DNA from: Thiopontia sp964551545
GTDB lineage: Bacteria; Pseudomonadota; Gammaproteobacteria; GCF-002020875
Length of the DNA stretch: 20,737 nt
Direction: 5' to 3'
Assembly (NCBI GenBank): GCA_964551545.1
Contig: CAZKCT010000032.1
Coordinates: 1 to 20,737 of the forward strand
Below are positions 1-7,078 of this stretch, in pieces. The translations under genes and the position numbers were made by a program. Position 1 is the first letter of the stretch. Every line of letters begins with the position of its first letter. The notes under the pieces were generated by a model. The model was given only the letters and a program-made list of their open reading frames with translations, ran no database searches and had not been told where the DNA came from.

Positions 1-36
1 CAACTCGCCGCCAGCAGCCTCTGATGTTCAATCTCA

Positions 37-95
37 GGGTCAGGCCTGCAAGTTTAGCGTAATTGAAGATAGCGCTAAACTTGCAGGCCTGACCC
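37..95. repeat. REP-like perfect inverted repeat
   Basis: Two perfectly complementary 23-bp arms (37-59 and 73-95) flank a 13-nt loop; each arm carries the core GGGTCAGGCCTGCAAG or its complement. Such a long perfect hairpin with a GGGTCAGGCCTGCA foot resembles REP/BIME elements mobilised by IS200-like Y1 transposases (RAYT); that family link is from memory. It ends 7 bp before the ATG of the following dehydrogenase gene, so it either lies in that gene's leader or has displaced the original leader. No second copy was seen in the window. Confidence 0.85.
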
Positions 96-102
96 CATAA
101 AT

Positions 103-945
103 ATGGATAAAACGATCCTGATTACCGGCTGTTCCAGCGGTATCGGGTTACGTTGCGCCGAGATTCTTAAACAGCGTGGTTGGCGTGTCTTTGCCACTGC
201 ACGCAGATCTGAAGATGTGTTGAGACTGCAATCGCAGGGGTTTGAGAGCCTGCCACTGGATCTGGACTGTTCAGACTCAATCCAAAATGGTGTAGAGCAG
301 GTCCTTCAACAGACCGGCGGCACCCTGGATGCCCTCTTTAACAATGGGGCATACGGTCAGCCGGGCGCCGTTGAGGATCTCAGTCGAGATACGCTTCGAA
401 AACAGTTTGAGACCAACCTGTTTGGTACCGCTGAGCTGATGAACACGGTTATTCCAGTAATGCGTAGACAAGGGTATGGGCGCATTGTGCAGAACAGCTC
501 TGTTCTCGGTTTTGTCGTTATGCCCTACCGCGGTGCCTACAATGCCAGCAAATTTGCACTGGAGGGGTTGACCGATACCCTGCGGCTGGAACTCAACGGA
601 AGTGGTATCCACCTCTCTCTGATACAGCCCGGCCCTATTGAGTCCAAATTCCGGGCAAACGCCTACCGGGCTTTTAGGGAGAACATTGCCCCCGCCAACA
701 GCCCTCACCGTGCCAACTATGAGGCGATGGAGCAGCGACTGAAGAAGCCGGGCCCTGCTGCACCGTTTACCCTACCGGCAGACGCAGTGGCCGATAAACT
801 GATTCACGCACTGGAAAGCGCACACCCCAAGACCCGCTATCCGGTCACCTTTCCTACCTATCTGTTTGCAATACTGAAACGACTACTGCCTGATCGCTGG
901 CTGGATCGGCTACTGGTCAAGGCCTCTGGAGATGGAAAACGGTAG
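103..945 (+). CDS. SDR-family NAD(P)-dependent oxidoreductase
   Basis: A 280-residue classical short-chain dehydrogenase/reductase, probably cytosolic. The Rossmann fold begins at once with TGCSSGIG (residues 8-15), the nucleotide-binding glycine motif. NNGAYG (80-85) stands in for the usual NNAG, the catalytic serine lies in NSS (131-133), the Tyr/Lys pair is in YNASK (146-150), and PGPIES (176-181) follows the active site. ARR at 33-35 after the second strand suggests, but does not prove, NADP preference. The substrate cannot be read from the sequence. The ATG is chosen because the fold starts four residues later, but no Shine-Dalgarno precedes it: the upstream sequence is the arm of a REP-like hairpin. 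The gene appears to stand alone, with a promoter for the next gene after it. Confidence 0.9.
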   Translation: MDKTILITGCSSGIGLRCAEILKQRGWRVFATARRSEDVLRLQSQGFESLPLDLDCSDSIQNGVEQVLQQTGGTLDALFNNGAYGQPGAVEDLSRDTLRKQFETNLFGTAELMNTVIPVMRRQGYGRIVQNSSVLGFVVMPYRGAYNASKFALEGLTDTLRLELNGSGIHLSLIQPGPIESKFRANAYRAFRENIAPANSPHRANYEAMEQRLKKPGPAAPFTLPADAVADKLIHALESAHPKTRYPVTFPTYLFAILKRLLPDRWLDRLLVKASGDGKR

Positions 946-966
946 CCTCTTCTGTTGTGTCATCTA

Positions 967-995
967 TTGAAATTAACAATAAACTCTCCTAATAT
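967..995 (+). promoter_or_regulatory. Candidate sigma-70 promoter for the HTH/coiled-coil gene
   Basis: TTGAAA (967-972) and TAATAT (990-995) are separated by 17 bp, in an AT-rich gap just after the dehydrogenase gene. The predicted transcript would start near 1002, about 30 nt before the GTG at 1033. A GGGGA at 1021-1025 could serve as ribosome binding site. Confidence 0.5.
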
Positions 996-1032
996 CCACA
1001 TATGACAGTCAACTTTCCATGGGGACGGAACA

Positions 1033-1476
1033 GTGAGAAAAAAGATGCTGCCAGTTGCCAAAGCAGCCAAAGCGTTAGGCATCAATCGCAGAGAGATTCA
1101 GCAAAAAGTCCAGTCCGGTGAGCTGAAGACCTTTGAGGGTAAGGTCTCTATAGCACAGCTTGAGGCTGCCTTCCCTGCCGCTGCTAAGCTGGAGAGCTCC
1201 TCCATACTGGAGAAGATGAGCTTCATCAAAGATCACGCCTATGCCAAACGAGTACAGACGGCCCACATCCCTGACGTCTATACCCTGATGGGACAGCTGC
1301 AACGGCTACGAATGGATCTACGAATGGCGCGCGAGGAGAAGTTGGCCCATCTGCGGCTGATCCATGAACTCACCAGCAATCTGCAGGAGATGCAGAAAAC
1401 CTGTGATGACCGACAGAAGATTCTGGTAGGTAATCTGCTCCAGCTGATTGCGCAGGGTGCAGAACAGAAGCAGTAA
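1033..1476 (+). CDS. Small HTH/coiled-coil protein of unknown function
   Basis: A 147-residue protein with two parts. Residues 5-48 resemble a short helix-turn-helix of the MerR/excisionase type (LPVAKAAKALGINRREIQQK, then a GELKTFEGKV turn and a short helix). Residues 55-145 are almost entirely charged/leucine heptad-like helix and probably form a coiled coil. From memory, similar N-terminal regions occur fused to 2Fe-2S ferredoxin-reductase-like proteins in sulfur-oxidising Gammaproteobacteria; here no enzyme domain follows, so this is a stand-alone version. A DNA-binding or scaffolding role is inference only. The start is taken as GTG 1033 behind GGGGA; an in-frame ATG at 1045 is an alternative that would still keep the HTH. 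No partner gene is evident nearby. Confidence 0.7.
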   Translation: MRKKMLPVAKAAKALGINRREIQQKVQSGELKTFEGKVSIAQLEAAFPAAAKLESSSILEKMSFIKDHAYAKRVQTAHIPDVYTLMGQLQRLRMDLRMAREEKLAHLRLIHELTSNLQEMQKTCDDRQKILVGNLLQLIAQGAEQKQ

Positions 1477-1593
1477 TCCCAACAAGAGAGAAAGGATCCG
1501 TGACTTCTCGATAAGTCCATGCATCAACTCCCTCCTCCTATCAGGGGGAGGGGGGGGTTAAATGCCTAAATTATGCACCTCACCCCCATCCTA
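1477..1593. other. Intergenic stretch with G/C-rich palindromic repeat
   Basis: There is no coding potential between the HTH gene and the MITE. At 1532-1557 a CTCCCTCCTCC run faces GGGGGAGGGGGGG and could form an imperfect stem, but no T-run follows, so it is not a convincing terminator. The segment 1571-1593 (ACCTCACCCCCATCC-TA) continues, across the inserted element, into 1860-1886 (TA-GCCTTCCCCCTC...GGGGAAGGG). Together they look like a pre-existing intergenic palindromic repeat interrupted by the insertion. Confidence 0.45.
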
Positions 1594-1628
1594 GTACTCC
1601 GACAACTTAAGTTTGTCCGTCTCAGAAT

Positions 1629-1717
1629 CACACCCGGCACCCAAGACAAGGCGCAACTACGCAGGTATAGCCACTCTATATCAAGTAGTTGTAACGCCGT
1701 ATTGGGTGCCGGATGTG
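1629..1717. repeat. Internal hairpin A of the MITE
   Basis: The outer stem is 1629-1644 against 1702-1717 (16 pairs, one mismatch, core CCGGCACCCAA/TTGGGTGCCGG). It continues inward through GGCG/CGCC (1650-1653/1695-1698) and CAACTAC/GTAGTTG (1654-1660/1685-1691) with small bulges, to TATAG/CTATA (1666-1670/1676-1680) near the tip. It forms one arm of the predicted three-way junction. Confidence 0.75.
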
Positions 1718-1729
1718 GTTCCCTCTGGG

Positions 1730-1827
1730 CAAGTCTGAATAGGGCCATCTGCTTCGTTGTCCTCTCTTGAATTAACTACGGTTAGTCCTGCGTTCGTCCG
1801 CCTTGCAGCTCACCCTATTCAGGCTTG
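1730..1827. repeat. Internal hairpin B of the MITE
   Basis: Arms 1730-1744 and 1813-1827 (CAAGTCTGAATAGGG against CCCTATTCAGGCTTG) match at 14 of 15 positions. The right arm ends exactly where the outer terminal stem begins (1828), so the stems can stack. The interior is only weakly self-complementary. Confidence 0.7.
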
Positions 1828-1862
1828 CTGAGATGGTCAAACTTAAGTTGTCGGAGTACTAG

Positions 1863-1884
1863 CCTTCCCCCTCAATGGGGAAGG
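1863..1884. repeat. Short perfect hairpin flanking the MITE
   Basis: CCTTCCCC (1863-1870) pairs with GGGGAAGG (1877-1884) around a 6-nt loop. On the plus strand it is followed by ACTTTTGC, a poor T-run; on the minus strand (after clpB) no T-run follows. It looks like part of a dispersed palindromic repeat rather than a strong terminator. Confidence 0.5.
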
Positions 1885-1924
1885 GACTTTTGCTCTCCCT
1901 CTAAACTTCTGGAATCAGTTGTAT

Positions 1925-4501
1925 TCAACTAAAGGTGATCCCCTCACCATCCACATCAACCTTAATCGTGCTTCCTGACAGGTAATCCCCTGCAAGGATC
2001 TTCTGCGCCAGTGGGTTCTCAATCTGGTGCTGAATCGCACGCTTCAGTGGACGGGCGCCATAGACGGGATCAAACCCGGCCTCACCCAGACGGTCCAGCG
2101 CGGCATCACTGATCTCCAGACCAATCTCCCGATCTTCCAGACGCTGGTGCAGATACTCCAACTGAATCTTGGCAATGGCACGAATCTCAGTCCGCCCCAG
2201 TGGATGAAAGACTACCGACTCGTCAATCCGGTTGATAAACTCCGGACGGAAGTGGGCGCCGACAATCTCCATCACCGCTGCCTTCATCTCATGATAGTTG
2301 CTCTCTCCGGATAGCCGCTGGATCTGCTGCGAACCGAGGTTGGAGGTCATCACCACCACGGTATTACGGAAGTCGACGGTACGCCCCTGACCATCGGTCA
2401 GTCGACCATCATCCAGTACCTGCAGCAGCACATTGAAGACGTCCGGGTGCGCCTTCTCCACCTCATCCATCAAGATCACCGAGTAGGGTTTTCTACGCAC
2501 CGCCTCGGTCAGATAGCCCCCCTCTTCGTAGCCAACATAGCCGGGAGGGGCACCAATCAAACGAGCCACGGAATGCTTCTCCATGAACTCCGACATATCG
2601 ATGCGCACCATCGCCTCTTCGGTATCGAAGAGGAAGTGGGCCAGCGCCTTGGTCAACTCAGTCTTACCGACCCCCGTTGGGCCGAGGAAGAGGAAGGATC
2701 CATTGGGACGGTTGGGGTCGGCCAGTCCAGCACGGGAGCGGCGAATCGCGTTGGAGACCGCCTCCACCGCCTCCGCCTGACCAATCACCCGCTCTTTCAG
2801 TGCATCTTCCATGCGTAACAGGCGCTCACGTTCACCCTCCAGCATCTTCGACACCGGGATGCCAGTCCAGCGAGAGACTACCTCGGCAATCTCCTCATCG
2901 GTCACCTTGTTGCGCAGCAGCTGATTCTCTTGCTGATTATCTTCTGCCTCCGCAGCGGTGGCCAACTGCTGCTCAAGTTCTGGGATCTGCCCATACTGCA
3001 GCTCGGACATCCGTTCCAGGTTCCCGGCACGACGCGCTGTCTCCAACTCAATTCGAGCCTGTTCCAGCGCCTCCTTGATATGAGTCGTGCCCTGTACCGC
3101 AGACTTCTCTGCCTTCCAAATCTCATCCAGATCGGAGTATTCACGCTCCAGCCGTTCCAGCTCCTCCTGCAGATCACCGAGACGTTTTTTGGAGGCCTCA
3201 TCGCTCTCCTTCTTCAATGCCTCACGCTCGATCTTGAGCTGAATGACGCGACGATCGAGTTTATCCATCTCCTCCGGCATGGAGTCAATCTCCATGCGGA
3301 TACGCGAGCCCGCCTCGTCCATCAGATCAATCGCCTTATCGGGAAGCTGCCGATCGGTGATGTAGCGGTGTGATAGCGTGGCTGCTGCCACAATCGCCGG
3401 ATCAGTGATGTCGATGCCGTGGTGCACCTCGTAACGCTCTTTCAATCCACGCAGGATGGCAATGGTGTCCTCTACCGAAGGCTCATCCACCAACACCTTC
3501 TGGAAACGGCGCTCCAACGCCGCATCCTTCTCCACATACTGACGATACTCATCCAGCGTGGTGGCCCCGATGCAGTGCAACTCGCCACGCGCCAACGCGG
3601 GCTTCAACATATTGCCAGCGTCCATCGACCCCTCTGCCTTACCAGCACCGACCATGGTGTGGATCTCATCGATAAAGAGGATCACCTGACCCTCCTGTTT
3701 ACCAAGATCATTGAGCACCCCTTTGAGACGCTCCTCAAATTCTCCCCGGAACTTGGCTCCGGCAATCAGTGCCCCCATATCTAACGAGAGCAGACGCTTG
3801 CCCTTGATTCCTTCTGGCACCTCGCCATTAACGATACGCTGTGCCAGCCCCTCCACAATCGCGGTCTTACCCACACCGGGTTCACCGATCAGCACCGGAT
3901 TATTCTTGGTACGACGCTGCAACACCTGTACCGCACGACGGATCTCATCATCACGCCCGATCACTGGATCAAGTTTTCCCTGCTCTGCCTTCTCGGTCAG
4001 ATCGATGGTGTACTTCTCCAGCGCCTGACGCTGCTCCTCGGCATTGGGATCATTCACGTTTTCACCACCACGCATCTGCTCGACCGCCTGTTCCAGTGAG
4101 CCTTTGGCACCACCGGCATCGCGTAACAGATCTGTTAACGTTCCCTTGCTATCGACCGCTGCCAACACAAACAGTTCTGAAGAGATGTACTGATCTCCTC
4201 GCTTCTGCGCCAGCTTATCAGTCAGATTAAGCAGTTTGCCCAGCTCGTTGGAGAGTTGCACGTCCCCGCCAGTGCCCTCGACCGAAGCAAGACGGTCCAA
4301 CGCCTCTCCCAGTTTTGAGCGTAGCGGATTAACCTGCACCCCAGCCAGTGTCAGCAGGTGACGCACACTACCCCCTTCCTGATCCAGCAGTGCCAGCATC
4401 AGGTGAACGGGTTCAATAAATTGGTGGTCTTTGCCTACCGCAATCGATTGCGCATCGGAAAGGGCGGCCTGAAACTTTGTGGTCAGCTTATCCATTCTCA
4501 T
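1925..4501 (-). CDS. clpB: ATP-dependent chaperone ClpB
   Basis: The Hsp100 disaggregase, which threads aggregated proteins through a hexameric AAA+ ring together with DnaK. It has 858 residues, as usual. The N-terminal double Clp repeat (about 1-145) is followed by AAA-1 with Walker A GEPGVGKT (206-213) and Walker B ILFIDEIH (274-281). The coiled-coil M domain spans about 405-530, rich in Glu/Lys/Leu. AAA-2 has Walker A GPTGVGKT (607-614) and a second Walker B in VILMDEVEKAH. The start is taken at 4501 (MRMDKLTTKF), because GGAG lies 8 nt before it and this matches the family N-terminus; a longer frame to 4558 adds an unrelated peptide. A sigma-32 promoter lies upstream. The gene is monocistronic, convergent with the HTH gene and divergent from rimO. 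Confidence 0.97.
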   Translation of the reverse strand: MRMDKLTTKFQAALSDAQSIAVGKDHQFIEPVHLMLALLDQEGGSVRHLLTLAGVQVNPLRSKLGEALDRLASVEGTGGDVQLSNELGKLLNLTDKLAQKRGDQYISSELFVLAAVDSKGTLTDLLRDAGGAKGSLEQAVEQMRGGENVNDPNAEEQRQALEKYTIDLTEKAEQGKLDPVIGRDDEIRRAVQVLQRRTKNNPVLIGEPGVGKTAIVEGLAQRIVNGEVPEGIKGKRLLSLDMGALIAGAKFRGEFEERLKGVLNDLGKQEGQVILFIDEIHTMVGAGKAEGSMDAGNMLKPALARGELHCIGATTLDEYRQYVEKDAALERRFQKVLVDEPSVEDTIAILRGLKERYEVHHGIDITDPAIVAAATLSHRYITDRQLPDKAIDLMDEAGSRIRMEIDSMPEEMDKLDRRVIQLKIEREALKKESDEASKKRLGDLQEELERLEREYSDLDEIWKAEKSAVQGTTHIKEALEQARIELETARRAGNLERMSELQYGQIPELEQQLATAAEAEDNQQENQLLRNKVTDEEIAEVVSRWTGIPVSKMLEGERERLLRMEDALKERVIGQAEAVEAVSNAIRRSRAGLADPNRPNGSFLFLGPTGVGKTELTKALAHFLFDTEEAMVRIDMSEFMEKHSVARLIGAPPGYVGYEEGGYLTEAVRRKPYSVILMDEVEKAHPDVFNVLLQVLDDGRLTDGQGRTVDFRNTVVVMTSNLGSQQIQRLSGESNYHEMKAAVMEIVGAHFRPEFINRIDESVVFHPLGRTEIRAIAKIQLEYLHQRLEDREIGLEISDAALDRLGEAGFDPVYGARPLKRAIQHQIENPLAQKILAGDYLSGSTIKVDVDGEGITFS

Positions 4502-4540
4502 GCTTTTTTCTCCAAAAACAATTCTAAATCTCCACTGTTT

Positions 4541-4565
4541 ATGGGGACTCTTTTTCATTTTTCAA
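4541..4565 (-). promoter_or_regulatory. Sigma-32 heat-shock promoter of clpB
   Basis: Read on the minus strand: TTGAAA (4565-4560), a 13-bp spacer, then CCCCAT (4546-4541). This is very close to the heat-shock consensus CTTGAAA-N13/15-CCCCAT. The predicted start near 4534 gives a leader of about 33 nt before the ATG at 4501. Its position in front of clpB, a classical sigma-32 target, supports the call. Confidence 0.85.
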
Positions 4566-4589
4566 CACATTGCGGCAAACACGTATAAT
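4561..4589 (+). promoter_or_regulatory. Candidate rimO promoter abutting the start codon
   Basis: A perfect TATAAT (4584-4589) ends 6 nt before the rimO ATG (4596). The best -35 is weak: TTCAAC at 4561-4566 (17-bp spacing) or TCAACA at 4562-4567 (16 bp). Transcription would start at or next to the A of the ATG, giving a leaderless mRNA. The -35 region overlaps the -35 of the clpB sigma-32 promoter on the other strand. Confidence 0.5.
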
Positions 4590-4595
4590 GCCGCC

Positions 4596-5909
4596 ATGCC
4601 TGCCCCGCCCAACATCGGTTTTGTCAGCCTTGGTTGTCCCAAGGCCACCGTCGATTCTGAACGCATTCTCAGTCAGTTACGAGCGGAGGGGTATCAACTG
4701 GTCAACCACTACGAAGCCGCCGATCTGGTGATTATCAACACCTGCGGTTTCATTGATGCAGCAGTAGAGGAATCCCTCGACACCATCGGTGAGGCAATCG
4801 ACCAGAATGGCCGAGTCATCGTCACTGGCTGCCTGGGGGGTGACCAACAGAAGATTCTCGACCACCACCCTGAAGTACTCGCCATTACCGGCCCCAATGA
4901 GACCGCCGCAGTGATGGATGCGGTGCATCAAGTACTACCACCACCAGAAAACCCACTGACCGAGCTTTTGCCGGACCGCTCGATTCGACTCACCCCCAAC
5001 CACTACGCCTATCTGAAGATCGCCGAGGGGTGTAACCAGCAGTGCAGTTTTTGCATTATCCCCAACCTGCGCGGCAAACTGGCAAGCCGCCCCATTGGTG
5101 AATTACTGGGCGAGGCAGAACGGCTGGCCGAGAGTGGCGTTAAAGAGTTGTTGGTCGTCTCCCAAGACACCGCCGCCTATGGGGCTGATCTGCGTTATCG
5201 CAGCGAAATCATCAATGGCGGCATCCTCTCCACCCGCATTGCCACGCTGGCGGAAGAGTTGAGCAAGCTGGGCATCTGGATTCGTCTACACTACCTCTAC
5301 CCCTACCCGGTCATTGATCAGCTTATTCCGATGATGGCGGAAGGCAAGATTCTTCCCTATCTTGATGTGCCACTACAGCACGCCTCACCCGCGATCCTGA
5401 AAAACATGAAGCGCCCTGCCAACAGTGAGAATGCCCTGCAACGCATTCAACAGTGGCGAGAGATCTGTCCCGACCTGACGCTTCGCAGCACCTTCATTGT
5501 CGGCTTTCCCGGCGAAACAGATCGAGCGTTTGGTGAGTTACTCGACTTCCTGGACGCTGCCCAGCTAGATCGCGCCGGTGCCTTTGCTTACTCTCCAGTT
5601 GAAGGGGCTGCCGCCAACCAACTCCCCAACCCGGTCGACCCCGACATTCAGCAGGATCGACTGGCGCAATTCATGGCTCTACAAAACAGCATCAGTGCCG
5701 AGAAGCTACAGAAAAAGGTGGGGGCCACGGAGATCATCCTGATCGACAGCGTCACCCAAGAAGGATCCATTGGGCGCACCCAAGGCGATGCCCCAGAGAT
5801 TGATGGTGAGGTTCATCTTCCTGAGGTCAACCATCTCACTCCTGGTGATTGGGTAGATGTGAAAATGGTCGCTGCAGATGAACACGATCTGGAGGGAGAG
5901 TTGGTTTGA
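4596..5909 (+). CDS. rimO: Ribosomal protein S12 methylthiotransferase RimO
   Basis: A radical-SAM enzyme that adds a methylthio group to the conserved Asp of ribosomal protein S12, using two 4Fe-4S clusters. It has 437 residues. The N-terminal UPF0004 domain supplies cluster cysteines C14 (SLGCPK), C50 (NTCGF) and C79 (TGCLGG). The radical-SAM motif is GCNQQCSFC with C146, C150 and C153, and a C-terminal TRAM domain covers roughly 373-437. KATVDSERIL after the first Cys and the downstream sequence fit RimO rather than MiaB. The ATG at 4596 is the homologous start; upstream in-frame codons lie in the clpB leader and would add an unrelated hydrophobic peptide. No Shine-Dalgarno is visible and a TATAAT sits just before the ATG. 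The stop overlaps the next start by 4 nt. Confidence 0.96.
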   Translation: MPAPPNIGFVSLGCPKATVDSERILSQLRAEGYQLVNHYEAADLVIINTCGFIDAAVEESLDTIGEAIDQNGRVIVTGCLGGDQQKILDHHPEVLAITGPNETAAVMDAVHQVLPPPENPLTELLPDRSIRLTPNHYAYLKIAEGCNQQCSFCIIPNLRGKLASRPIGELLGEAERLAESGVKELLVVSQDTAAYGADLRYRSEIINGGILSTRIATLAEELSKLGIWIRLHYLYPYPVIDQLIPMMAEGKILPYLDVPLQHASPAILKNMKRPANSENALQRIQQWREICPDLTLRSTFIVGFPGETDRAFGELLDFLDAAQLDRAGAFAYSPVEGAAANQLPNPVDPDIQQDRLAQFMALQNSISAEKLQKKVGATEIILIDSVTQEGSIGRTQGDAPEIDGEVHLPEVNHLTPGDWVDVKMVAADEHDLEGELV

Positions 5910-6589
5910 TCTTTGCGATTCTGGGCATACTGCTACTGGCTGCCATTACCCTGCCCCAACATTGGGTCAAGCGGGTGATGAAGAAATATGACAGCCCCGA
6001 CTACCATTACAATCTCAGCGGGGCAGAACTGGCAAGAATCATCCTCGATCGCTACGGCCTGCAGCAGGTCAATCTGGAGGTTACCAAAGAGGGGGACCAC
6101 TATGACCCTCGGGATCGCACCGTTCGACTCAGCGACTCGAATTACCACGGAAAAACCTTAACCGCCATCACCATCGCAGCACACGAGGTTGGACATGCCA
6201 TTCAGGATGACACGGGTTATCCACCGATGGCGTTACGCTCCCGGCTGATCGGCAAGACTGCTGGAGCAGAACGAATCGGCGCCATGATCCTGATGGCTGC
6301 CCCGGTCATTGCCGTCGTCGCTCGCCGCCCACTGCCAGCCCTGATCCTGTTTTTTGCTGGCCTGATCAGCATGGGGGCGCCCGTTGCTGTTCACCTGGCC
6401 ACCCTGCCTGTCGAGTTTGATGCCAGCTTCAACCGCGCACTCCCCATCCTGAAGGCGGATGGCCACCTCAAGCCAGAGCATGAGGCTGCTGCCCACAAGC
6501 TGCTAAAGGCCGCCGCCCTGACCTATGTGGCCAGCTCACTAGGCAGCCTACTGAATTTTTGGAAGTGGCTGAAGGTGATCCGCCGCTAA
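5906..6589 (+). CDS. Membrane zinc metallopeptidase, YugP family
   Basis: A 227-residue protein of the YugP-like zinc peptidase family (Zn_peptidase_2). Segment 1-18 is a membrane anchor. The catalytic motif HEVGH (residues 93-97, in AAHEVGHAIQ) supplies two zinc-binding His and the catalytic Glu. HYDPRDRTVRLSDSNY (65-80) and LPVEFDASFNRAL after two further hydrophobic segments (about 124-140 and 143-166) are typical of the family. Its physiological substrate is unknown. The start is the TTG at 5906, whose bases overlap the rimO stop (TTGA); GGAGG at 5891-5895 lies 10 nt upstream, so translation is probably coupled to rimO. It ends exactly where the convergent sixA gene ends, with no terminator between. 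Confidence 0.88.
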   Translation: MIFAILGILLLAAITLPQHWVKRVMKKYDSPDYHYNLSGAELARIILDRYGLQQVNLEVTKEGDHYDPRDRTVRLSDSNYHGKTLTAITIAAHEVGHAIQDDTGYPPMALRSRLIGKTAGAERIGAMILMAAPVIAVVARRPLPALILFFAGLISMGAPVAVHLATLPVEFDASFNRALPILKADGHLKPEHEAAAHKLLKAAALTYVASSLGSLLNFWKWLKVIRR

Positions 6590-7066
6590 CTACAAACTTT
6601 CAGAAGGCCGTATCTGCTGTCTAAGTTCCGCTCCACCAGACTCAAACCTATCCATAGCCAACCACGCAAGATTGGCCGGAGAGAACCCTGCAGGCACCTC
6701 TCCCGACAACGCCTGAATCAACACTGCCAAACCAGGATTATGCCCAACCATCAAGATTCGTGATGCAGAGGCAGGGACTTTCTGCAATAACATCATCAAA
6801 GTACTGACCGAGGCCTCATAAATCTGTGACTCCCAATGGATCTGTTCTGGATTAATCTGCAACTCTGCGCAGACGGCCTGTACAGTCTCTTTGGCACGCT
6901 GTGCCGGAGAGGCCAAAATATAGTCCGGCTTGAGCCCTTGATCACGCATCCATTGACCCATGCGGGCAGCATCACCTGCCCCCTGCTCTGTCAATGTGCG
7001 TTGAAAATCGGAGACAGCACCCCAGTCCGACTCGGCATGACGCATGATCAATAGCTCTCTACTCAC
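6590..7066 (-). CDS. sixA: SixA-type phosphohistidine phosphatase
   Basis: A 158-residue histidine-phosphatase-superfamily protein that would dephosphorylate phosphohistidine; in E. coli the SixA target is a histidine-phosphotransfer/PTS protein. The catalytic R9-H10 lies in MRHAES, the second Arg in SPAQRA (R57), the acid probably at E84, and the second His in VGHNPG (H109). It is compact, without the large inserts of phosphoglycerate mutases, which supports SixA over GpmB. It starts with GTG 7066 behind GGAGAGGAG, 12 nt after the rsmJ stop, so it is the last gene of the long minus-strand run. The specific substrate here is unproven. Confidence 0.85.
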   Translation of the reverse strand: MSRELLIMRHAESDWGAVSDFQRTLTEQGAGDAARMGQWMRDQGLKPDYILASPAQRAKETVQAVCAELQINPEQIHWESQIYEASVSTLMMLLQKVPASASRILMVGHNPGLAVLIQALSGEVPAGFSPANLAWLAMDRFESGGAELRQQIRPSESL

Positions 7067-7078
7067 TACTCCTCTCCA

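Larger units (their letters stand above)
1594..1859. mobile_element. 266-bp IS630-type MITE with TA duplication
   Basis: Perfect 22-bp terminal inverted repeats (1594-1615 and 1838-1859, outer end GTACTCCGACAACTTAAG) are flanked by TA on both sides (1592-1593 and 1860-1861). The complementarity continues inward to 1625/1828 with two mismatches. The flanks read C-TA and TA-G, i.e. insertion at CTAG, the documented preference of IS630. There is no transposase gene, so the element is non-autonomous. Inside are two further long hairpins, 1629-1717 and 1730-1827, which would place the whole element in a three-way junction fold. Assignment to IS630/Tc1 rests on the TA/CTAG target and ends; no autonomous relative is in the window. 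Confidence 0.8.

Noticed and set aside
1573..1770. A 65-codon open frame within the MITE
   Set aside because: It runs through the terminal repeat and both hairpins, has no ribosome site and no recognisable protein character.
1863..1886. Hairpin as terminator of clpB
   Set aside because: On the minus strand no T-run follows; it is better explained as part of a palindromic repeat.
2677..3078. Open frame on the plus strand opposite clpB
   Set aside because: Proline/serine-rich shadow of the clpB coding strand with no independent signals.
4502..4558. N-terminal extension of ClpB
   Set aside because: It covers the sigma-32 leader and the ribosome site; Walker A at 206-213 fits the start at 4501.
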